Assembly (NCBI RefSeq): GCF_000092505.1
Contig: NC_014136.1
Span: forward strand, 863,501 to 927,500
From: Leuconostoc kimchii IMSNU 11154
GTDB taxonomy: Bacteria > Bacillota > Bacilli > Lactobacillales > Lactobacillaceae
Direction: 5' to 3'
Length of the DNA: 64,000 bases
Of the stretch, positions 45,948 through 57,867 are shown in pieces (the stretch's first letter is position 1; every line of letters begins with the position of its first letter). Position numbers and translations under genes: made by a program. The notes beneath the pieces are model-generated. The model saw only the letters and a list, made by a program, of their open reading frames with translations. It ran no database searches and was not told where the DNA came from.

Positions 45948-47167
45948 ATGCAACAGATACCATCAAGACAAATGAGTAATCGCACATCAGCTTCAGAATT
46001 AGACTGGGGTATTATTTTAGCGCTTCTGTTATTTATGATCATTGGTTTGAGCTCTGTTTATCAAGCAGCACTACATTCACAATATGGTACAGTGCAAATG
46101 GCGGTCCGAACAACTATTGTACAAGGGTTATTTTGGGTTATTGGCGCAATAATCATATTGTTCTTGTTACGCTTTGATGCCTCACAACTTTGGCGATTAG
46201 CGCCAGTCGCTTATGGTTTGGGTGTTTTTCTGCTTGTTGCCGTGTTGATTTTCTATAATAAGCCAATGGCCGATGCAACGGGTGCTAAATCATGGTTTGT
46301 GTTAGGACCTATTTCGTTCCAACCGTCAGAGGTGGTTAAACCCGCGTTTATTTTGATGCTTAGTCGTGTTGTAGCAGAGCATAATCGTCTATACGAACAA
46401 CATAACACAATGACTGATTGGCTTCTGTTGGGTAAAATGGCACTCTGGTTCTTGCCTGTTGCTGCATTAATTGCTTTACAAAATGACTTAGGAACCTTGC
46501 TGGTATTTATTGCTATTTTTGGTGGTGTTGCGCTAGTATCAGGTGTTACTTGGCGAATTTTAGCACCAGTTATCGCGGCTGCGGCAGTCGTTGGTGCGAC
46601 GCTATTAGCCTTAGTTACTTCAGCTACAGGGAAAGTCATTCTAGATGCATTGGGTTTTAAGTTATACCAATTTGATCGTATTCAAACTTGGCTGCATCCT
46701 GATCAAGACACATCAGCCTCAGGTTATCAGACATATCAAAGTTTAAAAGCAATTGGTTCTGGTCAGTTAACGGGAAATGGTTTTGGTGATTTAAAAGTCT
46801 ATGTTCCCGTTCGAGAGTCTGATATGATCTTTTCAGTTATTGGAGAGAGTTTCGGATTTATTGGTGGCGCGCTATTGATTGCATTATATTTTGGATTAAT
46901 CTATCGATTGATTCGTGCGACATTTAAAGCACAAAATGCTTTTTATGCTTACATTGCAACTGGTGTCGTCATGATGGTGCTTTTCCATGTATTTGAAAAT
47001 ATTGGTATGAGCATTGGATTGTTGCCCTTGACCGGTATCCCATTACCCTTTATTTCACAGGGTGGCTCGTCACTATTGGGTAACTTAATCGGTGTTGGAT
47101 TAATATTAACAATAGGTTATCAGCAGCAAAACGCTACATTTACAGAATTGACAGGATTTTCAATTTA

Positions 47168-47168
<1 letters not shown>
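45948..47168 (+). CDS. rodA: SEDS peptidoglycan glycosyltransferase RodA
   Basis: A 406-residue membrane enzyme with 10 TM helices that polymerises lipid II in the elongasome. SEDS hallmarks: FQPSEVVKPAFILMLSR, LQNDLGTLLVF with the catalytic Asp of the WDR-like loop, QSLKAIGSGQLTGNGFG, ESDMIFSVIGESFGFIGG, and PLPFISQGGSSLLGNLIGVG. Placement after mreB and DUF2969 supports RodA rather than FtsW. GAGG lies upstream of ATG. The stop codon overlaps the next gene start. Confidence 0.94.
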
Positions 47169-49361
<2,193 letters not shown>

Positions 49362-49362
<1 letters not shown>

Positions 49363-50228
49363 TGGTAAAAAATAGTAGAAAAGATAATTTTGATGGTAAA
49401 GCAATTCGCGCAGCGCGTAAAAAAATGAGCTTGTCACAAGTGGAGTTAGCCGAAGGGATTACAACACAAGCTACGATTTCTTTGGTTGAAAATCAAAATC
49501 GTGTGCCTAATGCTGATGTTTTGTTGGCGATACTTGATCGACTAAACTTAGATATATCAGAGTTTGTATCGGGAGACTTTTTGACGCAAAAAGCTAAAGA
49601 ATTGTTAGGTAAAGTTATTTTGCAAATGAAGCATGATGCATTATCTGAGTTTGCAGAATTTGAAAAGGCTTTAAGTCAAAACCAACCTACGATTCAAGCT
49701 TATTATATTTTAAAAGCAGCAGATGCTTGTTACAATAAGAAAGATTTTGAACAGGTTATTCATTTCACTAATTTGGCTGTTGATAAGAAAACACCATCTT
49801 TGGGTGATTTTTACTTATTCTATGCATATCGTCAAATGGCAACAAGCTATTATCTACAAGGAGATATACAAGAAGCTAAAGATAAGTTTAAATTAGCTTT
49901 TGAACTAGAACCAGATCTGCTAACAGCAAATGAATTAGAGTTTCATGGTGCATTGCAGGGGCGTCAGTACTACGCTGAATTCTTGGTTGAACAAAATGAG
50001 CTTGATAAGGCGGCTGACTTGTTAGAAGAAGGATTATTAGCTCTACGTAAGCGTGTTGACTTGTTCTGGGCACCAGATCTAGGTGAGATGTTAGGCAACA
50101 TTGAGAAAAAAAGAGGCAATGAACTTGCTGCACAGCGTCATATACACTATGCACATATTGCAGCTTTCTTGTCTAATCGTCAAGTTGCAGAAGAGCGATT
50201 AGCAGCATTAGATACAGTACAATTTTAA
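49362..50228 (+). CDS. XRE-family regulator with TPR domain (Rgg/PlcR-like)
   Basis: A 288-residue regulator. The N-terminal HTH (about 12-68) has SLSQVELAEGITTQATISLVENQNRVPNADVLLAILDRL. The C-terminal TPR-like helical repeats (about 75-285) include two clear units around 140-175 and 205-235. The layout fits RNPP-type peptide-responsive regulators, but no pheromone gene is visible next to it. ATG overlaps the ddl stop by 1 nt, so it is translated with ddl. Targets are unknown. Confidence 0.8.
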
Positions 50229-50261
50229 CTGTTATCGTAGAGACCATTAATAAGTCGTAAT

Positions 50262-50299
50262 AAAAAAGCCGAAAGTTGCTTTAACTTTCGGCTTTTTTT
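50262..50299 (+). terminator. terminator after the XRE-TPR gene
   Basis: AAAAAAGCCGAAAGTT / AACTTTCGGCTTTTTT with loop GCTTT. Confidence 0.88.
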
Positions 50300-50320
50300 A
50301 TTGTGATGAAACACAAATTA

Positions 50321-50357
50321 AAAAGCCAACTACCATTCAACAAGGATGGTAGTTGGC
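50321..50357 (-). terminator. terminator after uspA (minus strand)
   Basis: GCCAACTACCAT / ATGGTAGTTGGC hairpin followed on the minus strand by a T-run. Confidence 0.8.
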
Positions 50358-50409
50358 AAATAATGAAAAATGTTTGTGTAAACTACTGAGACAGTTAATA
50401 ACTGATGGA

Positions 50410-50853
50410 TTAGCCACGAACAACTAAGACATCAACCTTAGCTGTTCGTGTAACGAATTCTGTTACAGAACCGATAACTAGGCGTTCAACGGCGTTTAAA
50501 CCGGTGGCACCAATAACAATAATATCAGCATTAACTTCATTTGGTACATCCTTGGCGATCAACGCCTTGGGAGAACCATATTCAATCAAATAATCGACGT
50601 TTTTAATGCCAGCATCAAGCGCTTGTTGCTTATAGCGATCAAGTGTCTTACGTGTCTCGTCAGAAACAGCTTCAACCATTGTATCATCGAAGCTTGCGAC
50701 ATTTTGAAAAGCACGTGTATCAATGACGTTCAAAATTGACAAAATACCACTATCACCAGCATCTTTGGTCAATTCAATAGCACGAACGAGTGCTGCTTCT
50801 GATTCCTTAGAACCATCCATAGGCACTAAAATGTTGTTATAGTTTGCTGTCAT
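50410..50853 (-). CDS. universal stress protein, UspA family
   Basis: A 147-residue single USP domain. The N-terminal NILVPMDGSKESEAALVRAI and the ATP-binding pattern VIGATGLNAVERLVIGSVTEFVTRTAKVDVLVVRG (G-x2-G-x9-GS) are intact, so it is an ATP-binding-type Usp. AAAGGAGAA lies before the ATG on the minus strand. It lies next to the probable 6S RNA and rarA, a conserved Lactobacillales neighbourhood. Confidence 0.9.
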   Translation of the reverse strand: MTANYNNILVPMDGSKESEAALVRAIELTKDAGDSGILSILNVIDTRAFQNVASFDDTMVEAVSDETRKTLDRYKQQALDAGIKNVDYLIEYGSPKALIAKDVPNEVNADIIVIGATGLNAVERLVIGSVTEFVTRTAKVDVLVVRG

Positions 50854-50939
50854 GAGAATTCTCCTTTAGTTTGTTTATACATTAAGTATACCGCTTACAT
50901 TGAAAAAATAATAGCGTTTTGCTATCTAAATTTTATTAA

Positions 50940-51170
50940 TAAAAAAGCGCCTACAATTGTAGACGCACGGGACATGCCCGGAATACTCGTGGTACCGTTA
51001 ATCGTTACGCAGGTTTTCCTCGAAATTGTCGAGGTGGTTGGTTCATCTTGTTCATCAGATTACCGAATGAAAGGGCAGATCTTTTGAATCAAAAATTCCC
51101 ATCCGTGAAATAAAGGTTGTAAGGAAAAAGCTGATGATGTAACAATGCGTATACCTGGGTAATTCATTAT
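50940..51170 (-). ncRNA. ssrS: probable 6S RNA
   Basis: This 370-nt gap has no ORF. The minus strand carries a promoter (TGGTTG, 17 nt, TATAAT near 51175-51205) and about 200 nt of structured sequence. It ends in the terminator GCGTCTACAATTGTAGGCGC plus T6 (about 50941-50968). An internal hairpin CCTCGACAATTTCGAGG lies around 51020-51040, and 5'/3' ends share short complementarities (ACGCA/TGCGT). The uspA-[RNA]-rarA order is the known location of ssrS in lactobacilli. Assignment is by synteny and form, not by covariance search. Confidence 0.6.
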
Positions 51171-51224
51171 ATATTATACAGCTAAAATGTTATGACAACC
51201 AGTCTTGACATTTTAAAACAATCG

Positions 51225-52511
51225 CTATTTTAATCCCTTGCTTTGCTGTTGTTTTAATGAGTTATAAATATCTTTAAATGCTTGTTCAATTTTGGAATTT
51301 CCCTTTGGTTGAAAATATTTTGCTTGTTTAATACTGTCTGGGAGATACTGTTGAGGCACCCAATCATTATCAAAATCATGCGGATAACTATAATTTGTAC
51401 CATGGCCCAAATCAGCTGCGCCTTTATAGTGGGAATCTTTTAAATGGTTGGGGATATCTGATGTTTTCCCGGCGTTAATATCACTTATTGCACTGTCAAT
51501 GGCTAAATAAGCAGCATTAGATTTTGGTGAAAGAGCTAACTCGATAATAGCATTAGCGAAAGGAATGCGTGCTTCAGGAAGGCCTAGTGATTGGGCAGCA
51601 TTGATTGCTGTAACAGCATGTTGCGCAGCAGCCGGATTAGCCAAACCAATATCTTCATAAGCGATAACGGTTAGTCGTCGGGCTAAAATCGCTAAATCGC
51701 CAGACATAATAATACGAGCAGCATAATGGAGTGCAGCATCAACATCAGAGCCACGAATAGATTTCTGTAGAGCAGAAATGACATCATAATGTGCATCACC
51801 ATTTTTATCAGCAGATAAAGCTTTGCGTTGGACGGTTTCTTCGATAATAGGTAATGTAATATGAATAATGTTATCGTCATTAGCTGGCTTGGTTGATAAA
51901 ACAGCTAATTCTAAGCCATTTAGTGCACTACGTAAATCACCATTAGTCGCACGTGATAAATGTGACATGGCGTTATCTTCGAGCATAACATTATATTCAC
52001 CAAGGCCGTTTTTTTTGTCAGCTAGTGCACGTACAATAGCTGCTTGAATATCCGCCTCAGTAAGTGGATTGACTTGAAAAATTTGTGTTCGAGATCGAAT
52101 AGCAGGTGTGACATTAATGTATGGGTTTTCTGTTGTGGCACCAATGAGAATGATGCTACCAGATTCTAAATGTGGTAATAAAAAATCCTGTTTCACCTTA
52201 TTTAAACGATGAATTTCATCAAGTAATAGGACAACTGTCCCTGACATTTTCGCTTCCTCAGCAACAATTTGCAGATCTTTTTGACTGTCTGTTGCAGCGT
52301 TTAACATACGAAAAGCGTATTTCGAAGATCCAGCAATCGCTGAAGCAATCGAGGTTTTGCCAGTTCCGGGTGGACCATATAAAATCATGGAACTTAGCCG
52401 CATCGCATCAACCATGCGCCGGATAATTTTTCCTTCACCAACTAAGTGTGTTTGACCAACAATGTCTTCAATTTTAGTAGGGCGCATACGATACGCAAGA
52501 GGTTGCTGCAT
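51225..52511 (-). CDS. rarA: replication-associated recombination protein A
   Basis: AAA+ ATPase acting at stalled replication forks. It has 428 residues: Walker A GPPGTGKTS, Walker B LLLDEIHRL, sensor 1 GATTENP and the C-terminal MgsA/RarA tetramerisation domain (KSIRGSDVDAALHYAARI, RLTVIAYEDIGLANP). The ATG (52511) has no nearby ribosome binding site. AGAAAGGAG is 77 nt upstream, with a long hairpin filling the interval (see 52509-52597). The gene lies between the probable 6S RNA and yueI. Confidence 0.95.
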   Translation of the reverse strand: MQQPLAYRMRPTKIEDIVGQTHLVGEGKIIRRMVDAMRLSSMILYGPPGTGKTSIASAIAGSSKYAFRMLNAATDSQKDLQIVAEEAKMSGTVVLLLDEIHRLNKVKQDFLLPHLESGSIILIGATTENPYINVTPAIRSRTQIFQVNPLTEADIQAAIVRALADKKNGLGEYNVMLEDNAMSHLSRATNGDLRSALNGLELAVLSTKPANDDNIIHITLPIIEETVQRKALSADKNGDAHYDVISALQKSIRGSDVDAALHYAARIIMSGDLAILARRLTVIAYEDIGLANPAAAQHAVTAINAAQSLGLPEARIPFANAIIELALSPKSNAAYLAIDSAISDINAGKTSDIPNHLKDSHYKGAADLGHGTNYSYPHDFDNDWVPQQYLPDSIKQAKYFQPKGNSKIEQAFKDIYNSLKQQQSKGLK

Positions 52512-52597
52512 AATATAAAAGCGTCACTAGTGACTAGACAACTGTTAGTTGTATCATAAACAGCTTGCCTAGTCATATAGTGAACGCACTCCTTTCT
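52509..52597 (-). promoter_or_regulatory. rarA initiation region: SD, long hairpin, AUG
   Basis: AGAAAGGAG is at 52589-52597 and ATG at 52509-52511. The 67 nt between positions 52587 and 52521 fold end to end: GCGT, CACTA and TGACTAG pair with CGC/ACGC-side partners AGTG and CTAGTCA, and an inner CAA-CTGTT pairs with AACAG-TTG. That is about 24 bp with small bulges and a 12-nt loop. The linear spacing is 77 nt; the folded spacing is 1 + 9 = 10 nt. Confidence 0.7.
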
Positions 52598-52608
52598 ATC
52601 AAGAGTAG

Positions 52609-52980
52609 TTAGCTTAAATAAATATGATCAATGTTGATTGCAGTGTCGGCTGCTAATAAAACAGCAATAGGATCCTCTTCATTTGAAGATTCATCCGTAT
52701 GAGATAATAGTGTAAAAGGATGTTTTGTACGTGTGGCAATGGCAACATAAGTTGTAAAATTATCTTGAGCAAGTTGTTGGTTAATCAGTACTTTACCTAT
52801 GCTGTGTGACTTTAAAGCTGTTTCAAATTGTGTTTGAATTTGAGTGCTATTGAGTTGTGATGTTTTTATTGCAACAATCACACGTTCGCGAAAAGTACCG
52901 AGATAGCGTCGTTGTTCATCTGGATTAATTTGTGAGTGACCGCCATGCTGGTCTTGCTGTATGCGTTCATTGATATCCAT
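52609..52980 (-). CDS. YueI family protein (DUF1694)
   Basis: A 123-residue soluble protein starting MDINERIQQDQHGGHSQINPDEQRRYLGTF, with FRERVIVAI and DPIAVLLAADTAIN, both DUF1694 hallmarks. It resembles L7Ae-like alpha/beta folds by pattern, but no function is known. The start is ATG 52980, supported by TGGAG; the open frame extends further upstream without a better site. It sits between rpsD and rarA on the minus strand. Its transcript may continue into rarA. Confidence 0.8.
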   Translation of the reverse strand: MDINERIQQDQHGGHSQINPDEQRRYLGTFRERVIVAIKTSQLNSTQIQTQFETALKSHSIGKVLINQQLAQDNFTTYVAIATRTKHPFTLLSHTDESSNEEDPIAVLLAADTAINIDHIYLS

Positions 52981-53093
52981 AGATTTTCTCCATTGCGTTT
53001 TGATAAGTCTATTATACGTTATATTCAAATGGCAATACAAACAAAACAAAAACGCCACCGAAAGGTGACGTTTCAATTGCATGAATTAAGATA

Positions 53094-53705
53094 TTAACCC
53101 AAACGGTTGTAGTATTCGACAATCAACGCTTCGTTGATGTCAGCATCTAATTCTTCACGTTCTGGCAAACGAACTAATGAGCCTTCAAGTTTTTCAGAAT
53201 CAAATGAAACGAATTGTGGATGTGCCACAACTGATTCAACAGCTACTTGTATAGGCACAATAGTTTTTGACTTATCGCGAACTGAGATAACTTGACCAGG
53301 TGTTACACTGAATGAAGGAATATCAACGCGCTTACCATCAACTAAAATATGACCATGGTTTACTAATTGACGAGCTTGTTGACGTGTTGTAGCCAAACCT
53401 AAACGGTAAACAAGTGAGTCTAGACGTTGTTCCAACAAGATCATGAAGTTAGTACCATGTGTACCCTTACGAATCTTACCAGCTTTGTTAAACAAAGAGT
53501 GGAATTGACGTTCAGTCAAACCATAAGTGAAACGCAACTTTTGCTTTTCACGCAATTGTGTACCATATTCAGAAACCTTGGCACGACGGCCTGCACCGTG
53601 ATCACCAGGCGCGTAGGCGCGACGTGATAATTCTTTTCCAGTACCAGACAATGAAACACCTAAGCGACGTGAAATACGCCACTTTGGACCTGTATAACGT
53701 GACAT
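53094..53705 (-). CDS. rpsD: 30S ribosomal protein S4
   Basis: Primary 16S-binding assembly protein, 203 residues, non-zinc form. The start [26 protein letters not shown] is canonical, with TTGGAGG 8 nt upstream; the open frame runs further upstream but that part is leader. The S4 RNA-binding domain [38 protein letters not shown] is intact. It stands alone, as is typical for Firmicute rpsD. Confidence 0.97.
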   Translation of the reverse strand: MSRYTGPKWRISRRLGVSLSGTGKELSRRAYAPGDHGAGRRAKVSEYGTQLREKQKLRFTYGLTERQFHSLFNKAGKIRKGTHGTNFMILLEQRLDSLVYRLGLATTRQQARQLVNHGHILVDGKRVDIPSFSVTPGQVISVRDKSKTIVPIQVAVESVVAHPQFVSFDSEKLEGSLVRLPEREELDADINEALIVEYYNRLG

Positions 53706-53865
53706 GTATATGTCCTCCAAAATGTAATTTGTCGCACTTTGAGGGGTAAACACCAGATGCGTGCAGCGCCGAACTTGACGTTTCTCAGAACCAGTAGCAA
53801 TGGCCTTACTAACGATTTGGGGCGTTGTTGACGCGCTTCTTTGTTTACTGCTACTCAATTAACAA
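53706..53865 (-). promoter_or_regulatory. rpsD 5' leader, probable S4 autoregulatory region
   Basis: About 160 nt of leader, open by chance in the rpsD frame, with GC-richer structured parts (GGCGCTGC, AGGCCATTGCTACTGG). Firmicute rpsD genes are autoregulated by S4 binding to a leader pseudoknot. I infer the same here from position, not from a demonstrated fold. Confidence 0.4.
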
Positions 53866-54016
53866 CTTCTTTCAATGGTAACAGAAAGTGTGTTAATAAG
53901 CAAGTTATTAAGAAAGGTGTAAACCATTTTAGATTTGTCAAAAAAATACACATATTCGGCATTACCTGAGGTGGCGTGATAGAATAGGGTTATCAATAAA
54001 ACTGGGATAAAAACAC

Positions 54017-55729
54017 ATGAATTTAACGATATTAGCAGTTGTTTTAGGTATTGTTGTCATTGCATATTTGGCGATTTTTGTCATGCAGCGTACAACGATA
54101 AGCAAAGTTAACACATTTAAAACTAAAAAAGAGCAATTAGAGTCTTTGAAGGTTCGCGAGGAATTGGTTGAAGGCCGTAAATTAGCGTTAACTGGACAAT
54201 CTTTGAAAGAATATCAGAGTTTAGAAAGTGCTTTTAATGATGTTAAGAATAATAAGTTTCTAAAAATTGATCAACAGGTCAACCTTGTGCTTTTTGAGGC
54301 GCGTGGGATTAATTTTATTAAGACAAGGCATGAATTAATTCGTTTGGAATCTATGGTAGATGACACGGAAAATACAATTAATTCAGTGCGTAGCGGCTTA
54401 ACGGAATTAAAGAAAATTAATGAAGCGCATCGTGAGGCCATTAATGATTTGAAAAAGAAATATGATGACTTGCGCAAACGATTATTGGCTGAAAATTTTA
54501 AGTTTGGTCCAGCAAATAAAGCGTTAGACACATTCTTAAAACAGCTTGAAGCCGATTACGACGAATTTACACGCCTGACGGAAGAGGGCGATCACGCTAC
54601 AGCTTCTGATATATATGAACAACTGGCCATGGAAACCACACAGATGGAAAATATGATGGCTGATATTCCAGCGTTGTTTGAAAAATTAGACACAGTTTAT
54701 GTCGACCAATTGAATGAATTAGTTCAGGGTCATGCAGACTTGGTTGAAAAGGGTTATGTTTTCCCAAACGATACGCTTGAACAAGAGTTACATGCCATCG
54801 ATGAACAGAGACAACAGGTATTACAATTGTTAGGCGAATTAAAGCTAAAAGAGGTTTCAGAACAAAACGGCTATATTGAGCGACGTATCGAAACATTATA
54901 CGATATGATGGAAACAGAAATTAGTGCACGCAAGCAAGTGATTAAAAATGCTGATCAGTTATCTTCAACGTTATTGCGATTGCGTGAACAAAATAGTCAA
55001 TTAGCATTAGAATTAGATCAGTTAGGACAAGTTTTCCAATTCAATCACAAGGAGCTAGAAACGAGACGGAACCTATTAGAGCAAATTAATGCTTTAGAAG
55101 AACAAGTTAATCACAATGACGACCTACTTGAAGCTTCTGAAATGTCGTTTAGTGAATTAAGAGCCAAACAAGATGGGCAATTACAGCATTTTTCTGAAAT
55201 TGAGGCGCAACAAGTTGAAATTTGGGAAAAAATATCAGGACTTGAAAAAGCACAACATTCTGCACGACAGCTTGGTGGTGAATATCAACATCAAATTGAG
55301 GATATTAAACAAGCGGTTGAGCGTATGAACTTACCAGGATTACCGGCCAATTACTTGGAATATTTCTTTGCTGTATCTAATGAGCTAGAAAGATTGGCAA
55401 AATCTTTACAGGCACATCTCATAGACATGGACGAGGTGCAGAGACAACTTAATATTGTTTCAGCAGACATTGACACACTAAAAGAAAAGACAAATACTCT
55501 AGTTGATCAAGCAACGTTAACAGAGCAATTGTTGCAATATGCCAATCGATATCGTACGACAAGTGATCGTGTGGCCGCAGCGAGTGAACAAGCACGGATG
55601 TTCTATGAACGCGATTATAATTTCGATAAAGCAATGGACGTTTTGGGACCTGCATTAGATAGTGTTGAACCTGGAATTTATGAAAAGTTAGTTGAATCAT
55701 ATTTACGTCGTAAAACACCATTATTATAA
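54017..55729 (+). CDS. ezrA: septation ring formation regulator EzrA
   Basis: A 570-residue membrane-anchored spectrin-like protein. It has an N-terminal TM (about 4-22) with the cytoplasmic domain following, then long coiled-coil repeats (about 25-510) and the QNR-like patch near the C-terminus (QLLQYANRYRTTSDRVAAASEQARMFYERDYNFDKAMDVLGPALDSVEPG). It binds FtsZ and prevents extra Z-rings, and recruits division PBPs in cocci. It is monocistronic with its own terminator. Confidence 0.95.
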   Translation: MNLTILAVVLGIVVIAYLAIFVMQRTTISKVNTFKTKKEQLESLKVREELVEGRKLALTGQSLKEYQSLESAFNDVKNNKFLKIDQQVNLVLFEARGINFIKTRHELIRLESMVDDTENTINSVRSGLTELKKINEAHREAINDLKKKYDDLRKRLLAENFKFGPANKALDTFLKQLEADYDEFTRLTEEGDHATASDIYEQLAMETTQMENMMADIPALFEKLDTVYVDQLNELVQGHADLVEKGYVFPNDTLEQELHAIDEQRQQVLQLLGELKLKEVSEQNGYIERRIETLYDMMETEISARKQVIKNADQLSSTLLRLREQNSQLALELDQLGQVFQFNHKELETRRNLLEQINALEEQVNHNDDLLEASEMSFSELRAKQDGQLQHFSEIEAQQVEIWEKISGLEKAQHSARQLGGEYQHQIEDIKQAVERMNLPGLPANYLEYFFAVSNELERLAKSLQAHLIDMDEVQRQLNIVSADIDTLKEKTNTLVDQATLTEQLLQYANRYRTTSDRVAAASEQARMFYERDYNFDKAMDVLGPALDSVEPGIYEKLVESYLRRKTPLL

Positions 55730-55736
55730 TAAATCA

Positions 55737-55760
55737 CCCCGAAAACTATTTTCGGGGTTT
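55737..55760 (+). terminator. intrinsic terminator after ezrA
   Basis: CCCCGAAAA / TTTTCGGGG with loop CTA and TTTT. Confidence 0.85.
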
Positions 55761-55777
55761 TCCTATCAAAAGGCAAA

Positions 55778-56311
55778 ATGAAGACAATCGAGCATTATAA
55801 AACAATCACAACAGAACGTCTGTTATTAAGAAATGTTTTGCTAACTGACGCACCACAGATGTACCAATGGTTAGGTGATGAAGCTACTGCTAAATGGTTA
55901 TCTGGTACGTTGAGTCATAGCATCGCAGACGTCGAGAACCGGGCGATTAAAGGCTATTTTTGGCAAGATGTTGTAGGCACTAAAAAATATGGTATTGCTT
56001 TACGTGGTACCAATAAACTTATAGGCAGTATTGATTTTCGCCAAAAAATTGATAACAGGACTGCTGAAATAGGTTACGTTTTGACGCCGGTTCAGCGAGG
56101 ACAGGGTTTCATGAATGAAGCCATAGGCAAGTTACTAAAAATTGGTTTTGATGAATTGGGTCTAAATTACATTTGGCTAAGTCATGACATTGATAATATC
56201 CAAAGTCGCCATGTGGCTGAACGTTTGGGTTTTAAACAACGAGAAACGCCAGATAGTCAAGGACATTTAATTTGGTCAATGGCACATGAATGGTATGATA
56301 ATCAAAAATAA
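55778..56311 (+). CDS. GNAT acetyltransferase, RimJ/RimL-like
   Basis: A 177-residue N-acetyltransferase (Acetyltransf_3). The start TTERLLLRNVLLTDAPQMYQWLGDE is typical. The acetyl-CoA loop lies in VLTPVQRGQGFMNEAIGKLL (Q/RxxGxG/A pattern R-G-Q-G). The C-terminal NIQSRHVAERLGFKQRET is also conserved. The substrate (ribosomal protein, other protein or small amine) cannot be told. It has a weak ribosome binding site, and transcription may partly read through from ezrA. Confidence 0.85.
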   Translation: MKTIEHYKTITTERLLLRNVLLTDAPQMYQWLGDEATAKWLSGTLSHSIADVENRAIKGYFWQDVVGTKKYGIALRGTNKLIGSIDFRQKIDNRTAEIGYVLTPVQRGQGFMNEAIGKLLKIGFDELGLNYIWLSHDIDNIQSRHVAERLGFKQRETPDSQGHLIWSMAHEWYDNQK

Positions 56312-56312
56312 A

Positions 56313-56350
56313 AACGTAGTTGGAATTTTCCAACTACGTTTTTATTTTAT
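56313..56350. terminator. bidirectional terminator
   Basis: AAAAACGTAGTTGGAA / TTCCAACTACGTTTTT with loop TT. It serves the GNAT gene and the convergent permease. Confidence 0.85.
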
Positions 56351-57747
56351 GATAGTTTTGAATGACGGATACCATAAGCAAAGTACCAGATAATACCCAG
56401 AACTAACCAAACACTAAATAATTCTAGTGTTTCTACAGGTAATTTTGTAATCAGTAGTAAACTGATCACGCCTGCAACAAGTGGGACTAAAGGATAACCG
56501 GGTACTTTAAAGCCATCATGTGATAAATCTTTTCGACGGCGCAATATTAGGATGCCGAAGTTAATAAACATGAAGGCCAATAATGTGCCAGCATTAATTA
56601 GGCTAGCTAATGTGTTCAACGGGATTAGGCCAGCAAAAATGGATTCAACAATCACAGCAAGAATTAATGCGTTCACTGGTAACCGTGATCCTCCTGATAT
56701 CTTACCCAAGCCACGTGGTAGTAGGCCATCACGACCAAATGAGTAGGTGAGTCGCGATGACGCATAAACCAGCGCTAGAATAGCGGTGAACATACCAACA
56801 AGAGCCCCTACGGTAATAACAACAGAGAATTGTGTTTGGTGAATAGCTTGTAGAGCAAACGCAGCAGGGTCATCAACGCCAAGTTTTTTGTAGTTCACGA
56901 TACCTGTTAGAACGATTGAGAACAGGACGTAAAGTAAGGCTGAAATAATAACTGTGCCGATAATACCACGAGCCATTGTTTTTTGTGGGTTTTTCACTTC
57001 GGCAGCATGTGCGGCAATTGTATCAAATCCGAGAAAGGCAAAGATAATACTGGCAGTAGCTGCCCATATACCATTTAAACCACCAAAACCAGAATGGAAT
57101 TCTTTAGGATAAAAGGGGACGTAATTTGTATGTTTAATGAAAAATGAGCCACCGATAATAAATAAGGCGAGAATGACAACTTTTAAGATTACAGCACCAT
57201 TTTCAATTTTTTTGGAAGCATTTAAACCGCGTGATAAAATAACAGTAACTAGCAAGATGATTAAGACGGCAAATAAATTAACAATACCACCTTCCATTGG
57301 ACCGGCGAGTAAAGACTTTGGTATATGAATACCAAATGTGATTAATAGATTATTCAGATAAGCAGAAAAACCAGTAGCAATAGCGGAAACGGCTAGAAAA
57401 TATTCCAAAATTAAAGACCAACCAAGTAACCAGCCAATAATTTCGCCATAAACAACTGTACCATAAGAATACGCGGATCCAGCAACAGGCATGGCGGATG
57501 AAAATTCAGCAAATGCCATACCTGATAACCCTGAAAATATAGCGGCAATTAAGAATGCAACAGATACGGCCGGTCCTGCATTCTGCGCAGCTTCATGGCC
57601 TGGTAAAATAAATATACCGGTACCAATGACTGTGCCAACGCCTAAGCCAATCAAATCTCTTGTTGTTAAAACACGTGTCATATGAGAATCTGCTTGTATA
57701 TAACTATCAACAGATTCTCGTTTAAATGCTCTCGAAAAGATGGACAT
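56347..57747 (-). CDS. APC-superfamily amino acid permease (YfnA/CAT-like)
   Basis: A 466-residue transporter with about 12 TM helices. The first-helix motif GLGVGTVIGTGIFILPG and SSAMPVAGSAYSYGTVVYGE place it in the cationic amino acid transporter branch, as does FLGFDTIAAHAAEVKNPQKTMARGI. B. subtilis YfnA-type members transport branched-chain or other neutral amino acids, so specificity is open. GGGAG precedes ATG. It is monocistronic. Confidence 0.88.
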   Translation of the reverse strand: MSIFSRAFKRESVDSYIQADSHMTRVLTTRDLIGLGVGTVIGTGIFILPGHEAAQNAGPAVSVAFLIAAIFSGLSGMAFAEFSSAMPVAGSAYSYGTVVYGEIIGWLLGWSLILEYFLAVSAIATGFSAYLNNLLITFGIHIPKSLLAGPMEGGIVNLFAVLIILLVTVILSRGLNASKKIENGAVILKVVILALFIIGGSFFIKHTNYVPFYPKEFHSGFGGLNGIWAATASIIFAFLGFDTIAAHAAEVKNPQKTMARGIIGTVIISALLYVLFSIVLTGIVNYKKLGVDDPAAFALQAIHQTQFSVVITVGALVGMFTAILALVYASSRLTYSFGRDGLLPRGLGKISGGSRLPVNALILAVIVESIFAGLIPLNTLASLINAGTLLAFMFINFGILILRRRKDLSHDGFKVPGYPLVPLVAGVISLLLITKLPVETLELFSVWLVLGIIWYFAYGIRHSKLS

Positions 57748-57867
57748 AAAGTTTCTCCCATATTATTTTAATTTAATCATAACTATTATTTTAACAATTT
57801 AGGTACTGAATGTCTAACTTTGAATGGCAAGATACGTTACAATAGAAAAAGTAAGGAATGAAGGTAA

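Noticed and set aside
53706..53858. N-terminal extension of S4 (51 extra residues)
   Set aside because: The canonical S4 start [10 protein letters not shown] has its own strong SD; the upstream open frame is leader RNA.
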